A stretch of 64,000 bases of DNA from Hemileia vastatrix (taxonomy: Eukaryota; Basidiomycota; Pucciniomycetes; Pucciniales; Zaghouaniaceae): the NCBI GenBank assembly GCA_030280995.1, contig JASXTE010000013.1, positions 8,525,001 to 8,589,000 on the forward strand. The letters are read 5' to 3'. The position numbers were made by a program, and so were the translations under genes. The notes beneath the pieces are model-generated. The model was not told the DNA's origin. It made no database searches and saw nothing but the letters and a program-made list of their open reading frames with translations. The first letter of the stretch is position 1; the number at the start of each line of letters is the position of its first letter. Shown here in pieces: positions 33,176 to 46,700 of this stretch.

Positions 33176-33554
33176 TGTGGTAGCCTAAAGTTTAGTACGG
33201 CACCTAAATATGTAAATGGAGTTATTACGGCGGGCAATATTGGCGTTATTATTTTTTTATAAAAGGGTTTTATTTAATTTATTGGAGTTTAAAATATGAA
33301 GAAATTGGTCACGAGCGAATGCCTACACAAATACAATTTATTTTACGGAGAAAACTTATTTTTACGGTCTGAAAATTTATAAGTATCAAGTCGAGTCACT
33401 CAAGAACCTTGGGAAATTTTCCCAGAATTTTTACTATTTTTCTTATATTTTTAAATGAATTTTAAAGTTTTATAGAAATATTTACGTTTTCAAAAATTAC
33501 TTAACTTTGATAAATTTTCACGGGGTAATTAGAGCTGCGCAGACTACGAAAATT
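33176..33554 (+). repeat. Truncated copy of the solo LTR (unit 1)
   Basis: First 379 bases of the LTR found complete at 42635-43717; cut by the duplication junction. Confidence 0.9.
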
Positions 33555-35150
33555 ATTAATTCCCTCACTCAATACAGATTCAAACCATAATAAGGCCACA
33601 TCTGTAAATAAAGATATTAACTTTGAAGTAATTTCTTCATCAGGTAATTTATATGAAAATTTTAAGTTATCAATTCTTTGTATGAATTGTTGCCAATCAG
33701 ATTTTGAAGCCCCGTCAAAAGAAGGGTACTGATCTAACTTAGGCCAGTTCTTTTGGCTAGTTTTTGCTTCCCTAACCTGAGGAATATTGAGTAATTCACT
33801 TACTTTAGAAAGATGATCATTTATTTCATCTTTTACTGATTTTATATTCTCAGAGCCCATAACACTATGTTCATGTTCAATCATTGGTTTATCATCAGAG
33901 TGTTTCATAAAAACTGGTACTCTTTCTACATAAGAGGTATTATCTTTTATTGTTTCAGTATTTTTCAAAATGTTAGCTACTTCAATTTCTACTCTTTGTA
34001 ACCTATCTTTTATCACAGGTACATGATTTAAGGTATCATTTACATTTGAAAAAGACAATTTTACACGTCCCTCTATGGTAGCCATAATATTCTGAGAGTG
34101 TTCTAATTTACTTTCTAAATTTCTAATCTCAGATTTTAATCTTTTATTCTCATTGATTAATTCATTATTTGAATTTTCAATAATTTTTAATTTATTGCCT
34201 GTGGTACTCAATGATTGTGTTAGTTGTAATAATACACTTTCTGTATTAATGTTTGACTCTTTTGAGAACTCTTCCAATTTTTCAATTCTCAATAATAATT
34301 TACTTATTATTTTTGATTCCATTGGATTCTCTTTTAAAAAATATTCTATTTTTTCCGTGTCCAATTCAGAAGACTCATTATAAGGGTCAAGATTTAATTC
34401 ATTTGATTCCATTTTTATATTAATAGTATTTTCCTGGTGATCAATAAAACTATTTACATTGTCCTCATGTAAAGACAAGTTTAACATATTCTGTTCAAAT
34501 GAATAATCCTTTAAATCCTTATCAATAATATCCAATATTTCCTTATCAATCTCATTACCTATAAGTAATTTATTTTCAGGTTGATATAATTGATCATAAG
34601 AAGTTGGATGACTTACCAAGGTCTTATCCCACTTCCCCTGCCTCTCCTTGCCTTTCCCCTGTAAGGGTGACTGCTGGAGCCCTGCTGTTGAGGATTGTTG
34701 TAGTTTTGGGCGTACCAATCCCATTTCCATTTGCTTACAGTAATTTTTTGGTCCTCCTCTTGGGCTGGAGGTGTTGCTATGGAATTGTTGGGTGCCACTG
34801 TTGGTGGTTGAGTCTTTATGTCCACTAGAGCTTGGTTGACCTCTATGAGACCTTGAGCTGCTCTCTTTTCCAGATTGTTGATCTGGTCCACTATATTGTT
34901 GACTCTTATTGTCAAGGTGTTCAGTAGGGTGGATAGGGAGTGAACTTGTTCTTGTAAAGTATTTTTTGTTTTCTTTATTGAAACCTGCTTTAAAAGCTTT
35001 TCCCTTTCCTCCAGAGACATTGACGGAGTGTTGTTGATTATGGGAGAGTCCTGGCCCTCCATTTGAATGTCCTGTAACAGGTCTTTCAGCTCTAGGTCTT
35101 AAGTTATAAGGTTTTACCTTATTACTTACAATGTCATTGTTGTCACACAT
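33555..35150 (-). pseudogene. Element B gag, truncated duplicate
   Basis: Identical at the protein level to the first ~547 residues of the B polyprotein, ending in the capsid-like region at SVLSEGIN; the frame then runs into LTR sequence and stops at 33501. The overlapping spliced Gag-N frame is also duplicated whole: exons 35150-35130 and 35071-34613 with the 58-nt intron 35129-35072. That small protein would still be expressible from the duplicated LTR at 35819-37319. Confidence 0.85.
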
Positions 35151-35818
35151 TTTTACGTGGAATTTAAAGAATTGAAAGTTTAGATATGAAAACTTCAAAA
35201 AGGAGTTTTATCAGTATTTATCAATACCACTGAAGACAATTTTATTGCTTACTTATTGGTATGAAGTGAATCTTTAAGTGCCAAAAGTCAAATATGCTTT
35301 TATGTGGTCACTTGATTTAACTGGTCTACAATATGTAGCCGTGTTTTTATATTCAAAAGAAAACAACTTTCAGTATGATTCTTTCTCAATATTTAATGAA
35401 TTTTACAAACCAATAAAAGAAAAGATTAAGAGTCCTGTTAAAAGAAAACAATTAATCAGTTTAATTGGTTTATTATCTGCAAAGATCACAAATTTAATTG
35501 GTCTATTGACAGACTCCCACTAAGAACAATTATATGTTAAATTAGTGGTAAAAATTTTATCTGCAAAGATCTCAAATTTAATTGGTCTATTGACAGACCC
35601 ACTAATAACAATTATAAGTTAAATTAGTGGTAAAATTGTTGATTCAATATCACAATTTTATAATATAACAGGGCTTCTTTTTCTGAAATCACTATATAAG
35701 TGACCCCAACCTGTTGTAATTATCCAAATATTTCTATAGGGATATTATTTACGTGCACCTTCTTTTGAAAATTTCACTTACAGGATTATAACAGAATTCT
35801 TGAGGAAAGGCCCCCAAT

Positions 35819-37319
35819 TGTCAGGCTAAGGTCAAGTACAAGGACGTGAACTAGCTTGAATAGTCAGTTGTCTAGAAGATTTTAATGGTCCTATATGAAT
35901 ACTGTAGTTCTAATCCACTAAGTTGTAAAATATAATCAAATATAAAGGTCTCAGTAATATAATTCTCACTATTCTTATATATGGCTTACAATCTTTATAG
36001 TTGGTAGAAAAATAGATTATATAAATTCAGATACTATTCAAAAGTCTTATAAAAGTACTAATTGATATGTATTATAATTGATTTGGTTATATTGGTTAAA
36101 TTGTAATGATAAAGAATGCAGAAATACAACCCAAAAACCTCCTCCTTTTATACACACTGAGTTCCCCAATGATTCCCTTGATGTACCACCCAATACACAG
36201 TTAATCACGCCTCTAAACAACTAATAGACATTCCCATCAACATTCCCAGTGACCCATGACATAATTAGAAGAGTAATAACCGCCAAAATCCTGAAATAAT
36301 AAGGGAAATCCATCAAAATTAAAGAAAAAGACAAAAAGAGAGTATATGCGTAGAAAACAATAATATTAAGGACTAAAGGAGACTTTTTAAGGTTAATAAT
36401 AGCTTAATAATAAGGGGGATTGACTGTAGAAATAATGGGGCTAATCCTGACATTATACTATGTGAAATTCCCATTCAAAAATAACCAAAATTGACTGAGA
36501 AACCACCCAAAAACTTAAAAAAGAGCGTGAGATGTGGGGTAACTACATGCAGTTCTTGGCAGGCTCTTGCACGGGTAAATCCTTGACTAAAATTAGGCGA
36601 ATTTAAGCGTGGTGATGAAATAAAGTGCCAAGAGTGAGGTTATTAATGAAATTAGTGCATATAAACAGGGTCAATGCATTATTAATTAAGCTAGGACACT
36701 AAATAAGCGCCTGTCGCCTATTTTAGTGTGTTTCCCCACAGTGGGCGTAGAATGTGGGGTAATTATAGTGTGAAAAAGCTAACTTTGCTAAAAATGAAGC
36801 TATTCACACGGGAAAAAAGCAGGCAGTATGTGGCCAGTACACAGAAGCCATTTCTGGCATAAAAAACACCAAATTTGAAAAGTGTTATTTTTATGCATTT
36901 AAATAGCCAAATCAATAGTTCTAAATGAGCCCAATTGATCTGTCAAAGCGCAATTTTGATATTCTCAATTTTATAGCGCATATAGTCAACTTTTAAGTGA
37001 AATAAAGTGCATTTCTTGTTTTTTGCATAAAACAATGAATATAACAGCTTTAAGTGTACTTAAAAATTATGTAGCCTTATACTTAAGGTTCTTAAGATTA
37101 CCCTAACATACTCCAACTTAATATTAAGTACATAAGACCTATAAAAGGTGGATATATGCGTGTATATAAGGTGTTATAATGGCATTTTTTGTGTATTATC
37201 ATAATTTTACTTATGTATACTATTTGTGTACTCTCATTTATTATTTCCATGTATAGTTCATGTGTTTAACATAACTTATAGTTACTTTTTACTCAGTCCT
37301 GGAGATATACAGGCTGACA
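35819..37319 (-). repeat. Element B 5' LTR, duplicated
   Basis: Copy of 26360-27860 within unit 2, followed by the GTTTC copy. Confidence 0.9.
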
Positions 37320-37324
37320 GTTTC

Positions 37325-37706
37325 TCAGTCAATTTTGGTCATTTTTGAATGGGAATTTCACGTAGTATAATGTCAAGATTAGCCCCATAATTTCTACAGT
37401 GAATCCCCCTTTATATTAAGCTCTTATTGACCTTAATTGTACCTCTTTATTCTTTTATATTGATTTATAATACGCATATACTCTCTTTTTTACTTATTCT
37501 TTAATTTTGATGGATTTTCCCTATTATTCCAAGATTTTGGCGGTAGTTACTCTTATAATTATGTTATGGGTCACTTGGGATGTTGATGGACAAGTCTATT
37601 AGTTAGATGGAGGCGTAATTAACTGTGTATTGGACTGATAAATTAAGTGATTCATTGGGGAACTCAGTGTGTATTAAAGGAGGAGGTTTTGGGGCTTGTT
37701 TTCTAC
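37325..37706 (+). repeat. Element D LTR piece 2, duplicated
   Basis: Copy of 27866-28247 carried by the tandem duplication. Confidence 0.85.
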
Positions 37707-38841
37707 TGTCAGCCAGGCTATTCCAGGAGTCCAGTAAATGATATATAACTTATAAAACCTGAAAGAGTGGGTAAGAATTGTATTTAATGAATATAACTTA
37801 ATATTTTATTGCATAATGAAATTATATAAGTATTTTATTATATACAAGTGTTACATTAAATTTATTGGTTATATAAATTTTTATATACAGTTAAATTGAA
37901 CATAATATAATATATTCTACAAATAATGGCGCATTTTTATGTATTTAATAATTATAAATTTATATTTAATTAATTGAAAAACATATATTATAATTATAAG
38001 TGTAAAATTGACTTATAATATATTTAAATTAATTACTTAAATTTATATATTAAATAATACCTCTCATATAATACTAAACAATAATTAATGACGCTTCTTT
38101 TGACCCTTAAATTGTGTTAGAAAAAACAAATAAATTAATTTATACTAAATTGAGATTAATTACATGTTTTGTTGCGTCAAAGTATTTTTTGTTTCACTTA
38201 AAATATCCTTTAATCAGACTGTACCATCTGTTTGGAATTATTTTTCTCATAGTTCCTATGTTCCAATCTTGTTTAGTTATTCACTATTTTCACTTACTGA
38301 TTTGGGAATTAATGGCGGGAAAATTGGAATCTTAATTGGGGTTTTAATTAATTGTTTCATGTTTTTCTCTATATTGTTATGTTTAATTTACTCTTTGATA
38401 TATTTGTTTTATTCCATTCTAATCATTGTATTTACAAATATAGTAGCGCTTCAGAGGACCCATTGCCTATAAAAGGGCCTTGGATAATCCCCTGTAGCCT
38501 CATCACTTATTATACACTCAACAAATTAAATACTATTTTACTATGTTTATATTTTTTATTAGTAATACAATTCTAATTAAAAGTCTATATAACAAATTAA
38601 AGGTTGCTTTAAGTCTGATAGTAATTAAAAGTGTTTGCCGCACAGAATCCTTACATTGAATAATATTATTATTAATAAATTCTAAGTTTTTGTCATCTCT
38701 CAAAGTTGCTCACCGTTGTTTCCCTCTCAAATAAATTAAATATATATTATTGTGATTTATTTCTTTATTTTCCCTTGTCCTCCTCCTTCTCTCCTCCTTT
38801 TCTCCTATTTTCCTTACCTTCTTCTAGACAACTGACCGACA
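37707..38841 (+). repeat. Element A LTR, duplicated copy
   Basis: Copy of 28248-29382 with one visible substitution (38385 A for C). Element A thus has three LTRs. Confidence 0.9.
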
Positions 38842-39533
38842 ACTGGGGACCTTTCCAAACGACGACGATGATCGAGCCTGGCAACGAACGACAAAACGCA
38901 CGGACCACCTAGCAAAAACAAAAACTTTTGCCGCGACTATGTTTTGAACTTGGGTTCGATATCTTAGGTTTATATTATATTAATTTTTATATTATTTTGA
39001 AGTGATTTTTTGATCACTATAGTAAGTTCACCTTTGCACCTCTCACTCACATTACTATATTTTTACTGCAATAACAGTGATTGTGGCTTAATTGCTGATT
39101 CACTGAGTGTAAGTGTTCAATTGTTAAATTTTTTTTTTCCTAGTTGACCATTATAGAGTGTCAAATCCTCTTAGTCCTAGAAGAATTGACATTTTTATTA
39201 ATACAAATTGAATTATTAATTTAATTTTTTTTTATTATTAATTATTGTTAATTTTGGTTGACTTAAAAGTACTTTGTGCTTAGTCCCAAATATATTGCCA
39301 TATTTAATATTGGTAATTAATTGGTTGAATTAACTTGATTGTTATTCCCAATTTAACCTTGCAATCCATTGTTTTTTTTTAAAAAAAATTAATTTTTTAT
39401 AATAATTACTTTATATTGAAAATTTTTTTCTATAATTTAATTAATAAAATTTTTTTTTATTTGGAGCAATTATTGACTAACCTTTATTATTTTTTTTAAT
39501 AAATAATAAGTAAATTAAAATCTTCCCACTAGT

Positions 39534-40215
39534 ATGTCCAACAATTTGGCAGAAAAAATGGATAACGTGCAAGTGGATGAAATAGAAATTGACTATGATG
39601 CTGACACTGTAAGTTCTTCTAAAGTTGGTCATAAAAAATCTTATACTAACACAAAGAATTCACATACTGCAGGATGTGGAAATGACAGGAAATGCAAACA
39701 AACCAAACCCCCTTCCCCCAGTACCACAAAAGGAAGTAAAGCCTCTAGTGCCTCAAGAAGGTCTTCCAAAAGGCTTCAAAATAAAAAAGCTTCCTCTGCC
39801 ACAACAAATCAGCAACCTATCCAGTCATATAAAAGAGTTGAAGACAGAAAATATGACGTACAAAGCAAAGGTAGACACATTGTGGGATCAGGTCCAAGAA
39901 CTCAGGAACCAGATTCAGGCCCAGGCCCCTCCTCAGTTGCCTCCCAATCAGCCTCAGTTTCAGGCTCAACCTTCACAGCCACCCAGCTCAACCATCCAAA
40001 ATCCAAATACTATGGAAGTAGAGCAATGGAAATGGGATTATCTAATGAGTAACTACCAACAGAATGTGCAACACCCTCCTCATCATCAGCCTGGCCCATC
40101 CAGAACACCCAATTTCCATCCACCTCCTCATCCCTACCAACAAGGCAGGAGAAAGAAGGCCCAAGCACAATCCCAAACCCAGTCCCAGGGGAAGTTTCCT
40201 CCTCTGCCATGGTAA
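39534..40215 (+). CDS. Element A spliced Gag-N protein, overlapping frame (unit 2)
   Basis: Second copy of 30075-30756: exons 39534-39608 and 39673-40215, intron 39609-39672. No sequence difference seen from unit 1. Confidence 0.65.
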
Positions 40216-42590
40216 GTAATTTGGTTGATAGTCACTTGGGTATGTTTTCTAATAAATCTTCTTCTGCAGGTAATATTATTGAACATGGTGAAAGAACAGT
40301 TAAACCTGTTAAAATACAGCTTCCTGTAACTAGTAGCCCTATTGATGTAATTAGCAAATTTTCATTTGATGAACCTTTACATTTAAATTCTACATCTTTA
40401 ATTAATACCTCTCTTGCAATTAAAAATGATTCTGTTCCCCCTGAAATCTATACCTTAATTGAAAAAACTTCTGAGGAAATATTGAAAGATACCCTTGATT
40501 TTAATATTGTGAAAGACAAACATGTGAGAGATGTGTTAATCCATGAAAATGATAGATTAAATAATTTACACTTGCAATGTAAAGTGAGTTCTTCTGTACA
40601 AGATACAGCTTATTTAAAAATCAAAGAAACCTTAAATATTGTTCTTAGTCAACAAAAACAAATAAGAAGTGACCATAGAGCTATCTCAGATAGAAATATC
40701 AGTCTACATAAGACCTTGAGTGAATTGAAACCCCTTATTGAGGAAAATTATTCATTCAAGAATGAAATAAAATCTCTGCAAAATGAGTTTAAGAAGCTAA
40801 AAAATGATTTCCATGCACTAAGTACCAAACACTCAGTTTCTGAGGACAGAAATGTTCTATCTCTTGCAAAAGTAAATGACCAGATGTCTGAAATTCCAAG
40901 AATAAGAAACTATGTGTCTGACCTACAGGAAAAGTTCTCAACCTTAACCATCAATAATGAATTAAATGAGATTTCTGTGAATAAGCTGCATAAAAATAAA
41001 GGGAAAAAACCTGAGCATGGTTCATCCTTTCTTCCTCATATTTCATCCATTAAACAAACTGAAAATGAGTCTGTAAAATCTTTTGCTACTAGAAAAAAAT
41101 CTTGTGATGGTCATGCACCAGCTGTTTCTGTAAATAATGAAATTTCTGAACACCTGGCTAAACTTCAGGAATTGTTAATAATGAATAATTCAAACAAAAA
41201 ATTGGACCATCCCAGTAGTCAGAAAAATTGGCCTAAGTTAGACCAATATCCTACCTTTGATGGTGATTCTTCCTCTGATTGGCAACACTTTATCCAAAGA
41301 ATTGATAATTTAAAGAGATCTTATAAACTACCTAATGAGGAAATTGCTTCTAAGCTAATTTCTTTATTTTCCAATGTAGCCTTGATGTGGTATGAATCTG
41401 TCCTCTTAGATAACAATCATTATACATGGAATGATTGGAAATCCTTGATTGAGAATCAGTTTGGTGGTTCAAAATTCAGGTCAGCTCAGCAGAGACTGTA
41501 TGAGAATACTAGATATGTATCCTCCTCTGTTGAAAAGCCCATTGTTTTTCTGATGAAAATAACTAAAATCCTTAGAGCAATAGATCCAAAATTGTATTAT
41601 GATATTTGGAGAGATAAAATCTTCTATAAATTACCAAATTCTCTTAGGGATTTGATTGTTGCTAGAACTGAGCATGTAAGAGAAAATTCTTCTTTCATTA
41701 ATATCTGTAATGAAGTACTACTCAACCATAGATATGAACCAAAGAATTACCTTAGTAAATCTTATAATGATCAGAATAAACCTTCTATAAAGCTCCCAGA
41801 AAAATCTGGTAAACCCTCTGCCCCAGTTGCACCTAAAAAATATGCAACAAATACTTGTTATAAATGTAACAAACCGTGGCAGAAGGGTCATGTTTGTGAC
41901 AAGAAAATTCATCTTGTTGAACAAAATGAAGACACTGATGAAGTTGAACTTGATGTCAGTAATTCTTCCAGTGACTGTGAAAGTAATATCTCCTATGACA
42001 ATGAATCTATTAAAGATGTTTTAATGTTGGAACATGATGTCCATTATTTAAATAATATATCTGAAGATTGTGTATTGAATTTATCTTCAGTAGAAAATGC
42101 TGAGATAATTAAAGATATTACTAACAATTCTATTCATATATCCACTTTAAAGGCACCTGTTATCATTAATGGTAAAAATGTTGATGTAGTTTTTGATTCT
42201 GGTGCTGGAGGAAGTGTAGTATCTGAAAAAGCTTTGGCTTCAGTGGATAAGGAATATTTGAGTAAATTATTACCTATAACTTCTGAAAAATGGAGAGGGT
42301 ATGGTTCTACCTTATTTCCTATTGGCAAATACAAATCCTCTGTATTCTTCAAATATAATGGTGGTTTTGTCAGAGCTATTTGTGAGTTTGTTGTCATGAA
42401 AAATGATAATTTGAGCAATTTTTTTATTATGGGAAATGATATTTTAACCATGTTTGGTGTGAAACTGGACCCAGCAAATAATTGCTTTACCTTAGGAATG
42501 AATGGGAAAAGGAAATTCAAAATTTGCTCTCCTAGAACTTCTGGGAATTTGTTGAAATCTTGTAACTCACTGATCCAGTGTAAAGGTTGA
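40209..42590 (+). CDS. Element A Gag-protease ORF (unit 2)
   Basis: 793 residues, as unit 1, with three amino-acid differences I can see: Lys to Gln in the coiled coil, Ser to Arg before the capsid region, Asp to Asn in KLPNEEIA. The TGA at 42588 is shared with unit 1, so it predates the duplication. This copy is the one still attached to pol. Confidence 0.85.
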   Translation: MVSNLVDSHLGMFSNKSSSAGNIIEHGERTVKPVKIQLPVTSSPIDVISKFSFDEPLHLNSTSLINTSLAIKNDSVPPEIYTLIEKTSEEILKDTLDFNIVKDKHVRDVLIHENDRLNNLHLQCKVSSSVQDTAYLKIKETLNIVLSQQKQIRSDHRAISDRNISLHKTLSELKPLIEENYSFKNEIKSLQNEFKKLKNDFHALSTKHSVSEDRNVLSLAKVNDQMSEIPRIRNYVSDLQEKFSTLTINNELNEISVNKLHKNKGKKPEHGSSFLPHISSIKQTENESVKSFATRKKSCDGHAPAVSVNNEISEHLAKLQELLIMNNSNKKLDHPSSQKNWPKLDQYPTFDGDSSSDWQHFIQRIDNLKRSYKLPNEEIASKLISLFSNVALMWYESVLLDNNHYTWNDWKSLIENQFGGSKFRSAQQRLYENTRYVSSSVEKPIVFLMKITKILRAIDPKLYYDIWRDKIFYKLPNSLRDLIVARTEHVRENSSFINICNEVLLNHRYEPKNYLSKSYNDQNKPSIKLPEKSGKPSAPVAPKKYATNTCYKCNKPWQKGHVCDKKIHLVEQNEDTDEVELDVSNSSSDCESNISYDNESIKDVLMLEHDVHYLNNISEDCVLNLSSVENAEIIKDITNNSIHISTLKAPVIINGKNVDVVFDSGAGGSVVSEKALASVDKEYLSKLLPITSEKWRGYGSTLFPIGKYKSSVFFKYNGGFVRAICEFVVMKNDNLSNFFIMGNDILTMFGVKLDPANNCFTLGMNGKRKFKICSPRTSGNLLKSCNSLIQCKG

Positions 42591-42634
42591 ACAACAACTG
42601 AATTGGATGATTTATTACATGAAATAAATACTGC

Positions 42635-43717
42635 TGTGGTAGCCTAAAGTTTAGTACGGCACCTAAATATGTAAATGGAGTTATTACGGCGGGCAATATT
42701 GGCGTTATTATTTTTTTATAAAAGGGTTTTATTTAATTTATTGGAGTTTAAAATATGAAGAAATTGGTCACGAGCGAATGCCTACACAAATACAATTTAT
42801 TTTACGGAGAAAACTTATTTTTACGGTCTGAAAATTTATAAGTATCAAGTCGAGTCACTCAAGAACCTTGGGAAATTTTCCCAGAATTTTTACTATTTTT
42901 CTTATATTTTTAAATGAATTTTAAAGTTTTATAGAAATATTTACGTTTTCAAAAATTACTTAACTTTGATAAATTTTCACGGGGTAATTAGAGCTGCGCA
43001 GACTACGAAAATTAGTTTGGTATGTAAAGGGGAAGTAGCTCTATTATGTGTAATTTTTCTAGATTTTTTATTATAGTTTTAAGGTTCTAATTGAGTCCGG
43101 AAGTCCGGACGGACTCCGTACGGGCTCCGGATTGACTCTGGAAGAGCTCTGGAGGGGAAAACTTAGGCACGTGACTAGGAATACTTAAGCGCTTCTCAAA
43201 CTCGAAATTGAGGGGGGGGACACATCATACAGCTTAATCATTAACCACCACGGTCTCATTTTTTATTACTCAACAAATTAAATAAGTTATAATACCCTTA
43301 TAACATTTATTATTTATACATAACATTTTAGAAATACAATTCAACAATTTAAATCACACTTCATATAGGGTATCTTTAGAAAGGTCTTCGTCGCTGGGAC
43401 TTGATTATTGCTGTCTCATAAAAATTCAAATTATTATAAAAACATAAAAGTCAACCTTTACAGATCTTTCACTGGTACACCTTAATTGTTGTTATCAGTA
43501 TTTCTTTCTCAACAGCCACTTTCTTTTAATCTCAATAAGCGTTAAATATTTTAGAGTTTCATTATTTTCATCAATCAGATCCAAGTAGATTAGTTAGCTT
43601 AGTGATTTAGAATTCCCATTTTGTTATTTTATTGGAAGGACGGGGTTTTCAGCTGAATCCACATATCTCCTCCGGATTCTGCTTACAGCAAGGCGACTGT
43701 AAGAGTTTACCTTACCA
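42635..43717 (+). repeat. Solo LTR inserted in element A
   Basis: 1083 bp, TGTGGTAGCC...CTTACCA, flanked by TACTGC (42629-42634) and TACCGC (43718-43723), a 6-bp duplication with one change. LTR plus duplication is 1089 bp, a multiple of three, and the A coding frame on both sides lines up with the B protein across the site. Diverged relative at 11590-12641. Confidence 0.85.
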
Positions 43718-46700
43718 TACCGCTTCTTTTGGTGATCAGTTGACTAGTGAACAAAAGGATTCTATTGTTGCCTCTATTACCTCTTTCCCTATGGCTTTTG
43801 CTCATGGTTCTCATGTCTTGGGAATTGTTCAGGAAGAGATGAAAATTACCTTATCCTGTAATTTGAGTGATATTCCTCCTTCCCTTAAGAAAAAACCATA
43901 TCCTGCTTCTCCATCATAGAGAAAAGATATTGAAGATAATATTGAAACATTATTGAAAATGAATATCATTGAGAAAGTGGATGTCACCCCCAAATATTGT
44001 GTCATCTCCCCAGTCTTGATTTCTTATGAAAAAGATAAAGCTAGATTATGTGGAGATTACAGAGCTTTAAATACTTATACGGTTGATGATATTTATCCTT
44101 TACCCAGAATTAATTCAATACATGCTACCTTGCAAGGTGCAAAATTTATTAGTTGTCTGGATGGTAATAAAGGTTATCATCAAGTTCCAGTTTAGAAAAA
44201 TTCTCAAAATTTTTTGCCCATTGCTACTCATATGGGAATATATAAGTATGTTAGGATGCCATTTGGCCCTAAAAATGCTCCTTCAGTTTTCCAGAAAGTC
44301 ATGGATAACACTTTCCATCAAGAAATTATTGAAGGTTGGCTCATGGGTTATATTGATGATATTATTGTTTTTTCTAAAACTTTTGATGAACATATGATTC
44401 ACTTGAATAGAGTTTTCCAAAAAATGGATGAAATCAATATGACCTTATCTTTAAAAAAGTGTAAATTTGGCTTTCAATCTTTGAAAGTCCTTGGCCATGT
44501 TGTGTCAGGCTTACAAATTTGTGTAGACCATAATAAAGTTGCTGCCATTCAAAATGTGAAAGCACCAACTTCTGTAAGAGAAATACAAAGTTTTTTGGGT
44601 ATGTGTGGCTATTATAGACAATATATTAAAAAATATAAGGTCATAGCCTTGCCTCTTACAAAACTGACCAGAAAAGATGTTGCTTTTCTCTGGAATAATG
44701 ACTGTCAGAAAGCTTTTGATACATTAAAAAGTTGCTTAATGACAGCCCCTATATTGGCTCTTCCAGATTTTAACAAGCCATTTGTCCTTTATACAGATGC
44801 TAGCTTTATTGGTCTGGGTGCTGCCCTTCACCAAAAGCAAATTATTAATGATAAATCCTCAGAGGTTGTAATTTGTTATATTTCAAGAACCTTAAGAATA
44901 GTGAATTGAAATATGGTGCCACTCAATTGGAGTGCTTAGCAGTTGTTTGGGCTCTTGAGAAACTTCATTACTACTTGGATGACCAAAAATTTGAGTTGGT
45001 AACTGACTGTAGTGCTGTGAAATCTCTCTTAAACCTCAAGACACCTAACAGACATATGTTCAGGTGGCAACTTGCTGTTCAAGAATACAGAGGAAGGATG
45101 ACTATTATCCATAGAGCTGGAAATGTTCACTCTAATGTTGATATGCTCTTCAGATTGCCTCTGCCAAATAATGACTCCAATCCTGCTAATGTACCTGAAG
45201 ATGATACTGTTCATATACATGGTATATTTATAGTTGATATGGAAGAAGAGTTATTACAGTTAATACTGGATTCATATGATAAAGATTCTGATTTAAATAA
45301 ATTAGTTACTATTTTGAATGATCCTAAGAGTGCTTCAATTCAAGCATTAATAAAAACTCTTCCTGCAAAGTACCAAAATGCTTTAAATAAAGGAAAGTTT
45401 TCTATTAAAGATGGTTATATATATTATAGAAGAAAGCTTACTAATGTAATTGTAATTCCTCCTTCTATGAAATAAACTATCCTCAAACTTTGTCATGATG
45501 ACATATTAGCTGGTCATTTTGATCTTGAAAAAACATTGATTAGAATCAAAAACACTGCATGGTGGGCTAATATGTCTGAAGACACAAAATTATATGTTGA
45601 ATCTTGTGATTCCTGCCAAAAATCTAAAAGGTTAAAAGGTAAGAGAGTAGGGTTATTACAACATATTGAGGCACCTAGTGCTCCCTGGCAAATCATTAAT
45701 ATGGATTTTGTCACTGGTCTTCCTGTTGCAGGTAAAGACAGCTTTAACTCTTGTTGGGTAATAGTTGATAGATTCACAAAAATGTGCAAATTTATTCCAA
45801 CCCACAAAGATGTATCCACCAAAGAATTAGCTTTCTTATGGTGGTCTTACATGTTTAATATTATTGGTTTTACAAAAGACATTATCTCTGATAGGGATCC
45901 AAAATTCACTTCTGAGTTTTGGACCTCTTTGATGGATATTTGTGGCTGTTAGTTAAAATTGTCTACAGCTCACCATCCTCAGACTGATGGTCTAGCTGAG
46001 AGAATGATTCAAACTCTGGAAGATATGATTAGAAGGTATTGTGCCTTTGGTTTAGAATATAAAGACATTGACAGATTTACTCATGATTGGGTCACTCTTT
46101 TGCCTGGTCTTGAATTTGCATATAATAGCACTGTTCATTCTGTCACTGAGAAAAAGCCTTTTGAGCTTTGGTTAGGTTATGTCCCAAACACTCCTGCTCA
46201 GATTCTCAAAAATAAATTACCTAAGTTGGAACTACACCCTGGTGTAAAATCTTTTATGCAAATGCAACAGCTATGTAGAAAACATGCTCAGAGTTGTATT
46301 GATAAAGCATTTGAATATGAAAAGAAAAGATGGGATAAATCCCATAAAGAATACACATTTAACAAGGGTGATGAAGTGTTGATCTCTACTGTCCATTTCA
46401 ATTTACAAGGTAACCACAAATTAAAAGATCCTTTTGTAGGACCATTTGTTGTTAAAAGAATTGTTGGTGATAATGCAGTAGAAGTTGTATTGTATTCTCC
46501 ATATGATAGGAAACATCCTGTCTTTCCCATTTCTTTGCTTAAACCTTATACTTCCAACAGTGACTTATTTCCAAAAACAAGAGGAAGACCTAAGAATAAC
46601 CCTCAGGAAGTCACAGAAACAGCGGAAATTGATAAAATTCTCAATGATAGAATTATCACTTCTGAGAGAGGTACTGAAAATTTATTGAAATATAAGAAAA

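Larger units (their letters stand above)
24096..33554. repeat. Tandem duplication, unit 1 (9459 bp)
   Basis: Matches 33555-43013 base for base apart from a few substitutions (for example 25763 A/C, 28926 C/A, 31321 A/C, 31634 C/A, 31875 G/A). Contains the B gag end and 5' LTR, D-LTR piece 2, and the 5' half of A up to the first 379 bases of the solo LTR. At the junction (33555) sequence jumps from inside the LTR to inside B gag with one base in common. Confidence 0.93.
33555..43013. repeat. Tandem duplication, unit 2 (9459 bp)
   Basis: Second copy of 24096-33554 in direct orientation. It includes the LTR of B (35819-37319), D-LTR piece 2 copy (37325-37706), the LTR of A (37707-38841) and gag of A. 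Confidence 0.93.
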
